DNA of 61,571 bases from Methyloglobulus sp. (GTDB taxonomy: Bacteria > Pseudomonadota > Gammaproteobacteria > Methylococcales > Methylomonadaceae). The stretch is from positions 1-61,571 of the forward strand of contig JABFQX010000021.1 in NCBI GenBank assembly GCA_013141505.1, given 5' to 3'. Shown here in pieces: positions 7,990 to 17,126 of this stretch. The notes beneath the pieces are model-generated. The model searched no databases. It had not been told where the DNA came from and worked only from the letters and a program-made list of their open reading frames with translations. Each line of letters opens with the position of its first letter. Position 1 is the stretch's first letter. A program made the position numbers and the translations under genes.

Positions 7990-10900
7990 CCAAGCGTTAT
8001 GTGGGGTTAATCAGTGTGTTTCTCCTGGCGATACCGATTGTATTGATTGGACTGATGGCAACCGAGACGGGTAGCCATTGGTTATTGGCACGTATTTTTG
8101 CGGTCGTTCCGGGTGAAGTTACGGCAAAAAAAATCGAAGGTCGATTACTCGATCAGCTATCGTTAACTGATGTAACGTATAAAAGCGATAACGATCAGGT
8201 GCAAATCAACAAGTTGGACTTTCAGTGGGAACCGGCACAATTATTCGACTCTACCCTGAAAATAAAGTATTTTTATGCCGCTGGCATCACGATAAATAGT
8301 TTTGGTAACAAGCCGGACAATCAACCGAAAAGCAATCTTGCCGACAGCCTTAACTTGCCAGTATTGCCCGAAATCGATAATTTATTGCTCACTAATGTGC
8401 AGTTTCAAAGCGGCGAGTTTTCCCAACATATCAATAAACTCCAACTGTCCACGAAAACCGGACAGCAAAGAATTACGCTGCAATCTTTTGATATTGATGC
8501 CGACATGTTTACTGTCACCTCGAAAGGTAGTGTCGTAATAGCCCAAGATTTTCCAGTGGATTTAAATCTGAATTGGACGGTAAAAGCAGGTGAAAATGGT
8601 TTCTGGAAAGGCATCAGCGTGATGAATGGCGATATGAAAAAACTCAATATCGTCCATCAACAAACCAGCCCCTTTCAGTTAACACTACAAGGTCGTGTTG
8701 AAAATGTCTTGTTAACGCCATTGCTTAACCTACAAGGCAACTGGCAGAAATTTGTTTGGCCTTTTGCCCACAGTCCACCGCAAATACAAAGCCCGCAAGG
8801 ACAATTCACCATTACTGGCTTGGTAACTGATTACAACCTAAATATCAACGGACAATTAAGTCAGCAATATTTGCCACATGCCAATTTAGTTTTCGATGGT
8901 AAGGGTAGCCAGAATGCCCTTACTATCAAAAAAATGGGCATTAAATCTGAAACCGGTTTATTCCATCTTGCTGGTGATTTGTCCTGGGGAAATTCGCCTT
9001 CATTTGATTTAAAGGCCAGTGGAGAAAAATTTAATCCGGCAATTTTGGTAGCCGAACTTCCGGGAAGCCTGACCTTTAATAGCCGAATTGATGGACAGTT
9101 TGGCAACAAGACAAGGCAGGTTAACGCCGATATTAACCGGATTAGCGGTCAACTTCGCCAACAACCCTTCAATGCCAGCGGCACTTTGGCTTTACTGGGT
9201 GAACAGCTTGAGGTAAATGGCTTAAAAATTGAATCTGGAAGCAACAAACTTTCAGTTAACGGCAAGATAGACAAAACCAAAGGCGATCTTAGCCTTTTTT
9301 TCAACATGCCAAAATTGACGGCTTTATGGCCGACGCTTGCCGGCAATCTGGTTGGCAATTGCCACGTTGACGGCGGCTGGGATAATCCTGCGATTATTCT
9401 CAGCGCACAGGGCAAGCAGCTTCGCTTTGCCGAGCATAAGGCAGAAACTGTTATTTTAAATGTCGATTATTCGCCCCATAAACAAAAGACATCAGTCGTT
9501 GAATTCTCGGCGAAAGCAATTAGCAGCAACAACATCCTGGTCGATACCCTCAAACTTGACGGTCAAGGCACGTTAAAACAACATGACTTTAAGCTGGATC
9601 TTGTCTCAAAGAAGGGCAATCTCAACACCGCTTTGGTAGGTAGCTTAGTGGCATCTAAATGGAAAGCCAAGCTCGTTGAATTAAACCTGACTGAACAAAA
9701 TGGCAAGCTCTGGTCTTTAACCAAAACCGTGCCGATCCAAATTGAAAAAAAATCCGCAGGGCTTGACATAAACATTGAAGAAGCCTGCTTGTCACAACAA
9801 GCAGCTTCACTGTGTAGCCGTGCTTTTTTGGGAGCCAATGATGACATTAGTTTTGGCCTAACCGCACATTCCCTGCCGAGCGCCTTGTTGCAACCTTTTC
9901 TTCCTGAGCGGTCGAAATTGACGACTTTGCTCGATGCCCAAATCGATCTTCATCGTAAAAACCACGCCCTGAACGGCAATTACCATCTGACGACAAGTCC
10001 GGCGCTGCTAGCTATACAAAATAAAGAGTTCCATATGGAAGCATCGTCACTGGCAGGTGCGATCAAAGGTGACAATATCTCGGCAAACCTGGACTTGCAT
10101 TTAGCGGGCAACGATTCGGTATTCAGTCGATTAATGATAAATATCGGCAAAGCCCAATCTGTTTCTGGAAATATCACGGCGGCAATAGCCGATTTTTCGC
10201 CCTTACAAGCTTTTGTGCCACAAATAACCGACAGTAAAGGGCAACTGTCTGCCAATCTTAATGTCGCCGGAACTATAACAAAACCACAAATTCAGGGTTC
10301 TATTGATCTGGTTGATGCGACTGTCGATACCGAACAGCTAGGTCTAAGGCAATTGGGTTTTCATGCCACCCTAAACGGAAATCAAGGTAACGAAAATAAG
10401 CGTAATCGCATCCGGGTAGACGGTTCCGCTGTACCCGTCATCCTCAAGAAAAACAAAGATATGTCAGTCGATTTGAAAACAGTCGTCAATTTCAATGCCG
10501 ATGTTCAGCAGGATTCCCAAAGCACACAGTCGCTAACCGGCGATCTGCAACTTACGCTACCGACAACGACGCTTGCAATCACATCAAAACAAGGTGAATT
10601 GCATAATATTGTTTTGACAAACTCCACGGTTAAAGGCCGTTTGGCAAATGAAACACTGGTTGCTGACATGGACATAGGATTGCCCGAACAGGATTATTTG
10701 CGCGGAACATTACAAATGGGTATCGGCAAGTTAAATAACTTGTCAGGGCAAGCAACGGCTTCAATCAAGGATTTTAAATTGATTGAGGCACTGGTTCCTG
10801 AACTCAACAATGTAAAAGGCTTTCTGAATGCCAACATGGCTGTTACCGGCACAAGCCAGCAACCTAAAATTAACGGCAAACTGCATTTTAATGGCGGTGC

Positions 10901-12014
10901 AGTGAAAATTGCCAAGTTGGGTATCGGCATCCGGCAAATCGACTTACAGGCAACAACACGACTCTTGGCAAGTGATGTAATTGAACTACGGGGTTCAGCC
11001 CAATCGGGCGAAGGCACTATCAACCTTAACGGTACGGTTGGCCTTGACTCAAAAAAGGATCCGCAAAAAAACTTTCCTGTTGATTTATTGGTGACTGGAA
11101 AAGACTTTGAAGTCGCTAAATTACCTGAAGCGCAAATTACCGTATCGCCCGATTTAAAAATTACGACCGCAGATGGGCAAGTTAAAATCACCGGCGAACT
11201 CACCGTACCTAAAGCGATATTAAAAATTCAGGACATTCCGGAAAACGCCGTTAACGTCAGCCCGGATGAAATAATCCTGGGTGAAGAGCCTCCCAAAACT
11301 GCAAAAATAACGGCACCGGATCTGTATGCCGATGTTCAGATTGCGTTGGGAAAACAGGTTAATTTTAGCGGACAAGGCTTAAAATCGGATCTCAACGGAA
11401 ACCTGCGAGTTGTTAAAACTGGCAACAAAATGAATATGCAAGGCAGCGTCAGCATGGCAAATGCGACGTACAAAAGCTATGGACAAAATCTGACCGTACG
11501 CAAAGGCCAGTTTATTTTCAATGGCCCTGCCGATAATCCCTGGCTGGATGTCGAAGCGATTCGGCTATCAAAAGACAAAAAAGTCACGGCTATTTTAGCC
11601 TTGAACGGTTCAGTGCAAAATCCGCAAACGCATTTGTCTTCCGAACCTTACCTGCCGGAATCGGAAGTATTGGCATATCTTATTACCGGTGGCCCGCTGA
11701 GCCAGATTGGCAAATCGGACAGCGATGCGCTTGCCAGTGCCGCACTCGCTTACGGTGCCGACCAAGCTTCCTGGTTGGCAGATGCCTTGGGTATCAGTGA
11801 TTTTAGCGTCCAGCAAGGCAGCACGCTTAAAGATACCTTGTTAGTCATGGGCAAATACTTAACGCCCGATTTTTATATGGGCGCAAAAGTAGGCATGTTC
11901 AATAAACAAGCTGTTCTAGTGCTAAAGCATAAGTTAATTGATAACGTCAATATTGAAACCCAGGCGGGTACGTCCCAACGCATCAAAATGAATTATGAGT
12001 TTGATGGCGAATGA
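7986..12014 (+). CDS. tamB: Translocation and assembly module inner membrane component TamB
   Basis: A 1342-residue AsmA-like protein that is anchored by an N-terminal helix (about residues 6-27) in the inner membrane and spans the periplasm as a long beta-taco, working with TamA and possibly in phospholipid transfer to the outer membrane. The middle is a long run of repeating beta strands with xxGxxxxxGxL patterns. The C-terminal DUF490/TamB domain is evident from about residue 1000, with LYADVQIALGKQVNFSGQGL and the conserved PYLPESEVLAYLITGGPLS segment, ending in a barrel-like IKMNYEFDGE. Length is normal for the family. Confidence 0.95.
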   Translation: MTKRYVGLISVFLLAIPIVLIGLMATETGSHWLLARIFAVVPGEVTAKKIEGRLLDQLSLTDVTYKSDNDQVQINKLDFQWEPAQLFDSTLKIKYFYAAGITINSFGNKPDNQPKSNLADSLNLPVLPEIDNLLLTNVQFQSGEFSQHINKLQLSTKTGQQRITLQSFDIDADMFTVTSKGSVVIAQDFPVDLNLNWTVKAGENGFWKGISVMNGDMKKLNIVHQQTSPFQLTLQGRVENVLLTPLLNLQGNWQKFVWPFAHSPPQIQSPQGQFTITGLVTDYNLNINGQLSQQYLPHANLVFDGKGSQNALTIKKMGIKSETGLFHLAGDLSWGNSPSFDLKASGEKFNPAILVAELPGSLTFNSRIDGQFGNKTRQVNADINRISGQLRQQPFNASGTLALLGEQLEVNGLKIESGSNKLSVNGKIDKTKGDLSLFFNMPKLTALWPTLAGNLVGNCHVDGGWDNPAIILSAQGKQLRFAEHKAETVILNVDYSPHKQKTSVVEFSAKAISSNNILVDTLKLDGQGTLKQHDFKLDLVSKKGNLNTALVGSLVASKWKAKLVELNLTEQNGKLWSLTKTVPIQIEKKSAGLDINIEEACLSQQAASLCSRAFLGANDDISFGLTAHSLPSALLQPFLPERSKLTTLLDAQIDLHRKNHALNGNYHLTTSPALLAIQNKEFHMEASSLAGAIKGDNISANLDLHLAGNDSVFSRLMINIGKAQSVSGNITAAIADFSPLQAFVPQITDSKGQLSANLNVAGTITKPQIQGSIDLVDATVDTEQLGLRQLGFHATLNGNQGNENKRNRIRVDGSAVPVILKKNKDMSVDLKTVVNFNADVQQDSQSTQSLTGDLQLTLPTTTLAITSKQGELHNIVLTNSTVKGRLANETLVADMDIGLPEQDYLRGTLQMGIGKLNNLSGQATASIKDFKLIEALVPELNNVKGFLNANMAVTGTSQQPKINGKLHFNGGAVKIAKLGIGIRQIDLQATTRLLASDVIELRGSAQSGEGTINLNGTVGLDSKKDPQKNFPVDLLVTGKDFEVAKLPEAQITVSPDLKITTADGQVKITGELTVPKAILKIQDIPENAVNVSPDEIILGEEPPKTAKITAPDLYADVQIALGKQVNFSGQGLKSDLNGNLRVVKTGNKMNMQGSVSMANATYKSYGQNLTVRKGQFIFNGPADNPWLDVEAIRLSKDKKVTAILALNGSVQNPQTHLSSEPYLPESEVLAYLITGGPLSQIGKSDSDALASAALAYGADQASWLADALGISDFSVQQGSTLKDTLLVMGKYLTPDFYMGAKVGMFNKQAVLVLKHKLIDNVNIETQAGTSQRIKMNYEFDGE

Positions 12015-12114
12015 TTGGCTGGCGATATTGCGGATCCCAGCCAAAACCCCTGTTTAAAATCAAAAGCCTTGTTTGCAATGCTTAAATCAGCCAAAGTAAA
12101 TTGCTGATTTACGA

Positions 12115-12152
12115 TTGACAAATTCCATATTTCAATTATTATTGAAATATGG
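12115..12152 (+). promoter_or_regulatory. arsR promoter and ArsR operator overlapping the start codon
   Basis: A consensus -35 box TTGACA (12115-12120) and a 16-bp spacer precede a -10 box TATTAT (12137-12142). A perfect inverted repeat with 12-bp arms, CCATATTTCAAT and ATTGAAATATGG around a TATT centre, fills 12125-12152. It covers the -10 box and runs into the ATG at 12149, as expected for ArsR autorepression by blocking polymerase. The predicted transcription start, seven bases after the -10 box, falls on the A of the ATG, and no ribosome-binding site is present. Confidence 0.8.
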
Positions 12153-12475
12153 AAAACAAAACCGCCGTTATCGCCCTTTCTGCCCTGGCTCAAGAATCCA
12201 GGCTCACGATTTTTCGCACCTTAGTCCAAGCGGGCCCCGAGGGCATGGCAGCCGGAAAGATTAGTGAAACCACAGGTATTCCGCCTTCTTCATTGTCCTT
12301 CCACCTCAAAGAAATAGCTTATGCGGGTTTGGTTAGTTCCCGTCAGGAAAGCCGCTATATCTATTATTCGGCCAATTTTAAAGTGATGAATGAGTTGCTA
12401 GCCTTCCTCACTGAAAATTGCTGTGCCGGTGCTTCATGCGGCTTGGAAATACCTTGCTGCGAAGAAGACCAATAA
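12149..12475 (+). CDS. arsR: ArsR-family winged-helix repressor
   Basis: A 108-residue repressor of the ArsR/SmtB family that opens the arsenic operon. It has the typical N-terminus MENKTAVIALSALAQESRL, a recognition helix PPSSLSFHLKEIAYAGLV, and the winged hairpin SRQESRYIYYSANF. Metalloid-binding cysteines are clustered at the C-terminus (ENCCAGASCGLEIPCC, about residues 90-104) rather than in the classical CVC helix, which places it in the C-terminal-cysteine subclass. As(III) binding should release it from the palindrome that overlaps its own start codon. The mRNA is predicted to be leaderless. Confidence 0.93.
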   Translation: MENKTAVIALSALAQESRLTIFRTLVQAGPEGMAAGKISETTGIPPSSLSFHLKEIAYAGLVSSRQESRYIYYSANFKVMNELLAFLTENCCAGASCGLEIPCCEEDQ

Positions 12476-12504
12476 CCTTTTGCTATTTTACGGAGACCAC
12501 GCTT

Positions 12505-13002
12505 ATGAAACGCTTTCACGTCCATCTATCCGTCATTAACCTTACTGAAAGTATCGGTTTCTACTCGGCGCTTTTTGGCTCTGATCCAAACGTAACAAAA
12601 CCTGATTATGCCAAATGGATGTTGGACGATCCCAGGGTAAACTTCGCTATCTCTCAGCGTGGCGCTGCCACAGGCCTGAACCATTTAGGCATTCAAGTAG
12701 AATCGACCGAAGAATTGGCCGAGATGCAACAGCGCTTACACGCATTAAACAGTGATGTCATTGAAGAAGCTGAAAAGGCGTGTTGCTACGCGAAATCCGA
12801 TAAATATTGGGTTAACGATTCCCAAGGTATTGCTTGGGAAACTTTTCACACGTTAGAAACCATTCCGGTCTTCGGGGATGACAGTTTCATTGACGTTACC
12901 GACACGGCGTGCTGCGTACCTCTGGCAAAAATCGATGAGGTCTCGCCGTGCTGTGTTCCGGCGGAATCGAAAGTCAGTTTAAACAATAAAAACTGTTGTT
13001 AA
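12505..13002 (+). CDS. arsI: ArsI-type C-As lyase / CadI-like VOC metalloenzyme
   Basis: A 165-residue vicinal-oxygen-chelate enzyme. The start is fixed by ACGGAGA ahead of the ATG. Residues expected in ArsI are present: His5 and His60 plus Glu112 as the Fe(II) facial triad, and the vicinal pair Cys93-Cys94 that holds the organoarsenical; spacing matches known ArsI (His5, His62, Cys96-97, Glu115). ArsI cleaves the carbon-arsenic bond of methylarsenite and aromatic arsenicals. The C-terminal tail carries three further CC pairs (about 136-137, 149-150, 164-165), perhaps for metalloid capture. The 30-bp gap to arsR supports one operon. The related CadI label is a possible alternative. Confidence 0.85.
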   Translation: MKRFHVHLSVINLTESIGFYSALFGSDPNVTKPDYAKWMLDDPRVNFAISQRGAATGLNHLGIQVESTEELAEMQQRLHALNSDVIEEAEKACCYAKSDKYWVNDSQGIAWETFHTLETIPVFGDDSFIDVTDTACCVPLAKIDEVSPCCVPAESKVSLNNKNCC

Positions 13003-13028
13003 ATCGATAATATAATAAATCTAAAACC

Positions 13029-13517
13029 ATGAAAGTACTGTTTCTTTGCACCGGTAATTCCTGCCGTTCTATCCTTGGTGAAGCCACCTTTAACCATCTT
13101 GCCCCAGCAGGTTGGCAAGGCATGAGCGCAGGCAGCAAACCGACAGGTAAAGTCCATCCTCGTTCCTTGGCGCTGTTGAACAGCCAAGGCATTTCAACCG
13201 AAGGTTATTACAGTAAATCCTGGAATGATCTACCTGCCCCGCCTGATGTTGTACTCAGTGTCTGTGGCAATGCCGCGAATGAAACGTGTCCGGTCTATTT
13301 AAGTTCTGCGGTACGCAGTCACTGGGGTGTTGAAGACCCAGCGCATGTTGAGGGCAGCGAAGAAGAAATCACTGCTGCTTTTATGGAAGCGTATGCCGTC
13401 CTTCGTTACCGTATCGAGCAATTCTTAGAGTTGCCGCTTGATGAGCTAAAACATGATCGTGACCGCTTGAAAGCTGAGCTGGATCGCATCGGCACACTTA
13501 TACCTTTACCTTGTTGA
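13029..13517 (+). CDS. arsC: Arsenate reductase, low-molecular-weight phosphatase type
   Basis: A 162-residue LMW-PTP-fold enzyme that reduces arsenate to arsenite for export. The P-loop CTGNSCR places the nucleophile at Cys7 and Arg13. The two relay cysteines are Cys79 and Cys87 (SVCGNAANETCP), which match the Cys10/Cys82/Cys89 triad of the thioredoxin-linked enzyme. A C-terminal extension (residues 130-162) is charged and helical. It follows arsI by 26 bp. The stop codon overlaps the first bases of a MITE-like repeat. Confidence 0.92.
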   Translation: MKVLFLCTGNSCRSILGEATFNHLAPAGWQGMSAGSKPTGKVHPRSLALLNSQGISTEGYYSKSWNDLPAPPDVVLSVCGNAANETCPVYLSSAVRSHWGVEDPAHVEGSEEEITAAFMEAYAVLRYRIEQFLELPLDELKHDRDRLKAELDRIGTLIPLPC

Positions 13518-13632
13518 TCCGGCCTTATGAAGTTTAATGTTCCTTCGGCTACGCTCAGGGTACCTTACCGCTGCGTTCCCTGAGCGAAGCCGAAGGGTAT
13601 CGCATATACTTCAAACATTAAAAGGTCAAATC
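13516..13632. repeat. MITE-like palindromic repeat, copy 1
   Basis: One of four related elements in the window. It starts GATCCGGCCTTATGAAGT and ends in a degenerate inverted copy (AAAGGTCAAATC). Inside is a long hairpin, with arms close to CTTCGGCTTCGCTCAGGG and its complement around the loop. It sits between arsC and acr3 and begins inside the arsC stop codon, so it lies within the operon mRNA. Other copies are at 21627-21688, 23650-23767 and 47999-48134. Confidence 0.8.
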
Positions 13633-13663
13633 TATAAATTAACAAACTCGAAGAATTTCTACT

Positions 13664-14755
13664 ATGAATCAACCCAAATGTTCCCCGCGCGCCCAATCCG
13701 GCTTATCGTTTCTTGACCGTTTCCTGACCTTGTGGATTTTTATTGCCATGGCAATCGGCGTTAGCGTTGGGTTTTTCTTTCCAGCCGAGATCAACTCAAT
13801 CAATACGGCTGTTTCGGTGGGAACCACCAATATCCCGATAGCCATCGGCTTGATATTGATGATGTATCCACCACTGGCTAAAGTCCATTACGAGGAACTG
13901 GGGGACGTGTTTCGTAATTGGAAGGTATTAAGTGTTGCATTCGTGGAATGCTGGATTATTGGCCCGACATTAATGTTCGCGTTGGCGATATTATTTTTGC
14001 GCGATGATCCAGAATACATGACCGGACTAATGCTGATTGGTATCGCGCCCTGTATAGCCATGGTGATCGTCTGGAATGAACTGGCAAAGGGTGATAGCGA
14101 ATATGCCGCAGGGTTAGTCGCTTTTAATAGTTTATTCCAGGTGTTGTTTTACAGCTTGTATGCCTGGTTGTTTTTGAACGTATTGCCGCCGTTGTTTGGC
14201 TTAGAAGGTACTTTGGTAGCTATCACCATTGGCGAAATTGCTAAAAGCGTCTTCATTTATTTGGGCATTCCGTTTATTGCGGGATTCCTGACCCGTTACG
14301 TGTTAATTCGTGCCAAGGGCAAAGACTGGTATCAAGCACGTTTCATACCTAAAATCAGCCCGCTCACCCTCATAGCCTTGTTGTTCACCATCGTGGTGAT
14401 GTTTTCGCTAAAAGGCGATCTGATTGTGCAACTGCCGCTCGATGTTGTACGAATTGCCATACCACTGTTGATCTACTTTGTCGTGATGTTCCTGGTCAGT
14501 TTTATGATGGGCAAAGCCATCGGTACGGATTACGCCAAAACCACCACGTTGGCATTTACTGCCGCCAGCAATAACTTTGAGCTGGCGATTGCAGTCGCCG
14601 TGGCTGTTTTTGGCATCAATAGCGGGGCGGCTTTTGCAGCGGTCATCGGACCGTTAATCGAAGTGCCGGTAATGATCGCCTTGGTGAATGTGGCGTTTTG
14701 GTTTCAAAAGCACGGCTTCGCAACACTATCCGCCCAAAAAGTCATTAATAGCTAA
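13664..14755 (+). CDS. acr3: Arsenite efflux transporter of the ACR3 family
   Basis: A 363-residue, ten-helix inner-membrane carrier that extrudes As(III). It has the family signatures: the conserved cysteine in TM4 ([19 protein letters not shown]) and the conserved acidic residue in TM9 ([17 protein letters not shown]), both needed for arsenite transport in studied members. It closes the operon arsR-arsI-arsC-acr3, after a 146-bp gap filled by a repeat. Some annotators call the family ArsB, but the true ArsB fold is different. Confidence 0.93.
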   Translation: MNQPKCSPRAQSGLSFLDRFLTLWIFIAMAIGVSVGFFFPAEINSINTAVSVGTTNIPIAIGLILMMYPPLAKVHYEELGDVFRNWKVLSVAFVECWIIGPTLMFALAILFLRDDPEYMTGLMLIGIAPCIAMVIVWNELAKGDSEYAAGLVAFNSLFQVLFYSLYAWLFLNVLPPLFGLEGTLVAITIGEIAKSVFIYLGIPFIAGFLTRYVLIRAKGKDWYQARFIPKISPLTLIALLFTIVVMFSLKGDLIVQLPLDVVRIAIPLLIYFVVMFLVSFMMGKAIGTDYAKTTTLAFTAASNNFELAIAVAVAVFGINSGAAFAAVIGPLIEVPVMIALVNVAFWFQKHGFATLSAQKVINS

Positions 14756-14792
14756 GATAACCTCTAAAAATTCAAAAAACGCCTCCCTTATG

Positions 14793-14915
14793 TACCCAAA
14801 GGGCATAAAGGATAAGGTTGGGGTGAGGGTTTTAAAATCAAGTTGTTATTTCCCTCACCCTAGCCCTCTCCCAGAAGGAGAGGGGGATTATTATTTAGAG
14901 GTTCCCTCTAAATAA
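14793..14915. repeat. Intergenic hairpin cluster with a short dispersed repeat
   Basis: Between acr3 and the convergent oxidoreductase gene lie four repeat signals: a short repeat TACCCAAAGGGCATAAAGG (14793-14811); a GGGTGAGGG/CCCTCACCC pair (14821-14829 and 14852-14860); a CCCTCTCC/GGAGAGGG hairpin (14864-14884); and an 11-bp inverted repeat TTATTTAGAGG (14891-14915). The last could terminate transcription from both sides. The CCCTCACCC-CCCTCTCC block is a sequence type commonly dispersed in proteobacterial genomes. Confidence 0.7.
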
Positions 14916-14977
14916 TTGCCATAAAATCTGATTGGTTATCAACTGTTAAAGTCGCTTGTTTGGCGGTGAATATGAAC

Positions 14978-15970
14978 TTATATCGACAGGACTATTTTCC
15001 CCGTCGTATGCCCCGTTTCAATCAAGCGATGCGCTTCTTGGGCTTCTTGCAATGACAGTTGTGCGCCGATATGGGGTTTTAATAAACCGTCATTCAGCAA
15101 TCTCCGACATTGTTGCAATATCTCAACGTGTTTGGTTCTGGCTTCGGGTAAATCACGCAGCATTGGCGTTAACATCAATTCAAAACCGATCAGCAAATTA
15201 CGCATTCGGGCTTCGGTAAAATCCATTTCGGGCAAAGCCAACAAGGTGACTATCCTGCCATAATGTGCGGTTGCGGGAATGCTGTCTTTAAATACCGCCT
15301 CGCCAACCGTATCAAAAACTAGGTCAGCACCTTTGCCCTCGGTAAGCTCTAACACCGATTTGACAACATCATCACGGGAATACAAGATGAATTCATCCGC
15401 ACCTAATGCTTTGACAAAATCAGCTTTTTCTTGACTGCCTACGGTGGCGATCACCCGTGCGCCCTTTAATTTTGCCAGTTGTATGGCAACATGACCGACA
15501 CCGCCCGCACCTGCGTGGATAAGCACCGTTTGTCCACTTTGCAAGCCACCGCGATCATACAACCCACCCCAGGCGGTTATCAAAACCAACGGTAAGGCAG
15601 CGGCTTCGGCAAAAGACAGGGTTTCAGGCATGAAAGTCGCCCAATGCTCGTCCAGCACATTATATTCCGCATAATTGCCTTGCTCACGCCCCAAGCCGCC
15701 ATGACAAAACCACACTTTATCGCCGGGTTTAAAACGGCTCATGGCTGAACCCACTTCAATGACAGTACCGGAACCATCACAACCTAACACGGCGGGCAAG
15801 GGCTGATCATAAAATAAACCATTTCGCCTGATTTTAGTATCCACTGGATTAACCCCCGCTGCGGCGAGTTTGACTTTAATCTGCGCGGGTTTTGTTATCT
15901 GTGGTTCGGCAATATCCTGGTAATGTAATACATCGGGATTGCCGGTGGCTGTCATGACAATTGCTTTCAT
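14978..15970 (-). CDS. Zinc-independent MDR oxidoreductase, quinone reductase-like
   Basis: A 330-residue medium-chain dehydrogenase/reductase of the zeta-crystallin (NADPH:quinone oxidoreductase) type. It has the GroES-like N-terminal half, an NADPH-binding Rossmann motif (LIHAGAGGVGHVAIQLAKLKGARVIAT, about residues 149-176), and lacks the clustered structural-zinc cysteines of alcohol dehydrogenases. Such enzymes reduce quinones or enones in the cytoplasm. It is monocistronic and converges on the arsenic operon. The exact substrate cannot be inferred. Confidence 0.85.
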   Translation of the reverse strand: MKAIVMTATGNPDVLHYQDIAEPQITKPAQIKVKLAAAGVNPVDTKIRRNGLFYDQPLPAVLGCDGSGTVIEVGSAMSRFKPGDKVWFCHGGLGREQGNYAEYNVLDEHWATFMPETLSFAEAAALPLVLITAWGGLYDRGGLQSGQTVLIHAGAGGVGHVAIQLAKLKGARVIATVGSQEKADFVKALGADEFILYSRDDVVKSVLELTEGKGADLVFDTVGEAVFKDSIPATAHYGRIVTLLALPEMDFTEARMRNLLIGFELMLTPMLRDLPEARTKHVEILQQCRRLLNDGLLKPHIGAQLSLQEAQEAHRLIETGHTTGKIVLSI

Positions 15971-16243
15971 GTTTTTTTCCCTGTTTGCAGTTTATTCGTG
16001 TGCTGATCTTGATGATTAAGTCATTTTTCCAAATTGGGTGGAATTATGACACCAAATTACTGATTCTTGATTAAATGGCTCATGGAAGTAGGTTATTTCG
16101 CCATTAAATAGGCTGACTCGTTGACAGGTAAGCTACTGGTTAAACCAGCGAGACCCTTAAGGCTTTACCTTTAGATTTGGTTTTAAAAGACATGTAGATT
16201 GTTCCTCGGGCTTGGCGGCCCGAACGGAAGAGGAAACAACCAC

Positions 16244-16672
16244 ATGTTATCTGAAAGCTTAAGTCATTCAAAATGGGGGGTAAATTATGTCGTATTTGTA
16301 CCCCAATATAGAAAGAAAGTGCTGTATGGAAAGATACGAAAATTTTTTTGGTCGGTATTTCATGAGCTGTCTAATTGGACAGTAAGATTTTGGAATACCC
16401 TAAGGGCATTAAAGGGCATATGGGTCATGTCCATATGCTGATTGAAATTCCGTCCAAATATGCGGTATCGGAAGTTGTTGGCTGCATCAAAGGGAAAAGC
16501 GCAATAGCGGTAGCGCGGCAATTTGCAGGGCGTAGGAATTTCAACGGAGAACGTTTTGGGCTCGGGGTTATGCGGTATCCACGTCGGTTTTGAAGAGGAG
16601 CAGATCAGAAAATATATCCGAAACCAAGAACAGCTAGAAGGACAAAGCCCTGAAGATAGCGGAGAGTTTTAA
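16244..16672 (+). pseudogene. tnpA: IS200/IS605-family transposase TnpA, frameshifted
   Basis: The reading frame begins MLSESLSHSKWGVNYVVFVP, a typical IS200 Y1 transposase start, and can be followed in pieces through GHVHMLIEIP (the HUH metal site), IKGKSAIAVARQFAGRR and the end EEEQIRKYIRNQE. At least three frame breaks are needed, including one base missing at the FWARGYAV segment, so no active protein is made. An 18-bp piece (16396-16413) is inserted in frame just before the HUH motif. The presumed element reaches from about 16130 to about 16753; a CCCC-GC-TTC-GC-GGGG hairpin near 16730-16747 is probably its right end. Confidence 0.85.
16396..16413 (+). repeat. Short dispersed repeat inserted in the IS200 transposase
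   Basis: The bases TACCCTAAGGGCATTAAA lie between the codons for ILE and GHMGHVHML. Removing exactly these 18 bases restores the normal family spacing. Similar cores are found at 14793-14811, 23422-23442, 40047-40098 and 49031-49050. Confidence 0.7.
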
Positions 16673-16753
16673 AAGAACCACTGAGACCTAACCATGGTAG
16701 CCCTTGGGGCTGCTGACAACCGTCAAGTCCCCCGCTTCGCAGGGGTGATATGA

Positions 16754-17110
16754 CTAACCCGGCAAAACCAGATCAAATTGCTTAAAAAAATCGCCGAGAT
16801 TGGCTCTTGAAATTTCTTCAACATTCACGTTCAAGTCATCTAACGTCAAGCCGTGATCCTGCAACGATTCCGTTTCCACATACACATCATTGATGTCGTA
16901 CAGCGGCAGGGCATTATAGATTGCTGAAATGTCTTTCAAGCCCATCGCTTCTGGATGTTGGTTTTTCTTGAGCTGAAAAATAGCTTGATCCAAAAACAAC
17001 AGACTCACTTTCTGATCAAATGCGGCGGCAGTCATTATGATGTCCAGGGTCTCAGGTATGTAGGTGCCGTTATGTGGCTGTTTTCGGAGGACAAACAAAA
17101 TTTTTTTCAT
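16754..17110 (-). CDS. tusC: Sulfur relay protein TusC/DsrF
   Basis: The 118-residue protein begins MKKILFVLRKQPHNGTYIPE, the usual DsrE/F-fold start; a longer frame with 16 extra residues is less likely. TusC/DsrF is the structural partner of TusD and TusB in the heterohexamer that passes persulfide sulfur to tRNA 2-thiouridine synthesis or to Dsr-type sulfur metabolism. It lies 16 bp downstream of tusD. The gene ends within a base or two of the right end of the decayed IS200 element, and no tusB/dsrH follows. Confidence 0.85.
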   Translation of the reverse strand: MKKILFVLRKQPHNGTYIPETLDIIMTAAAFDQKVSLLFLDQAIFQLKKNQHPEAMGLKDISAIYNALPLYDINDVYVETESLQDHGLTLDDLNVNVEEISRANLGDFFKQFDLVLPG

Positions 17111-17126
17111 CGACTTAAGCAATAAT

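Noticed and set aside
10694-11203. A 169-codon open frame antisense to tamB
   Set aside because: It lies wholly inside the well-supported tamB gene, has no ribosome-binding site or recognisable motif, and such mirror frames are common opposite repetitive beta-rich genes.
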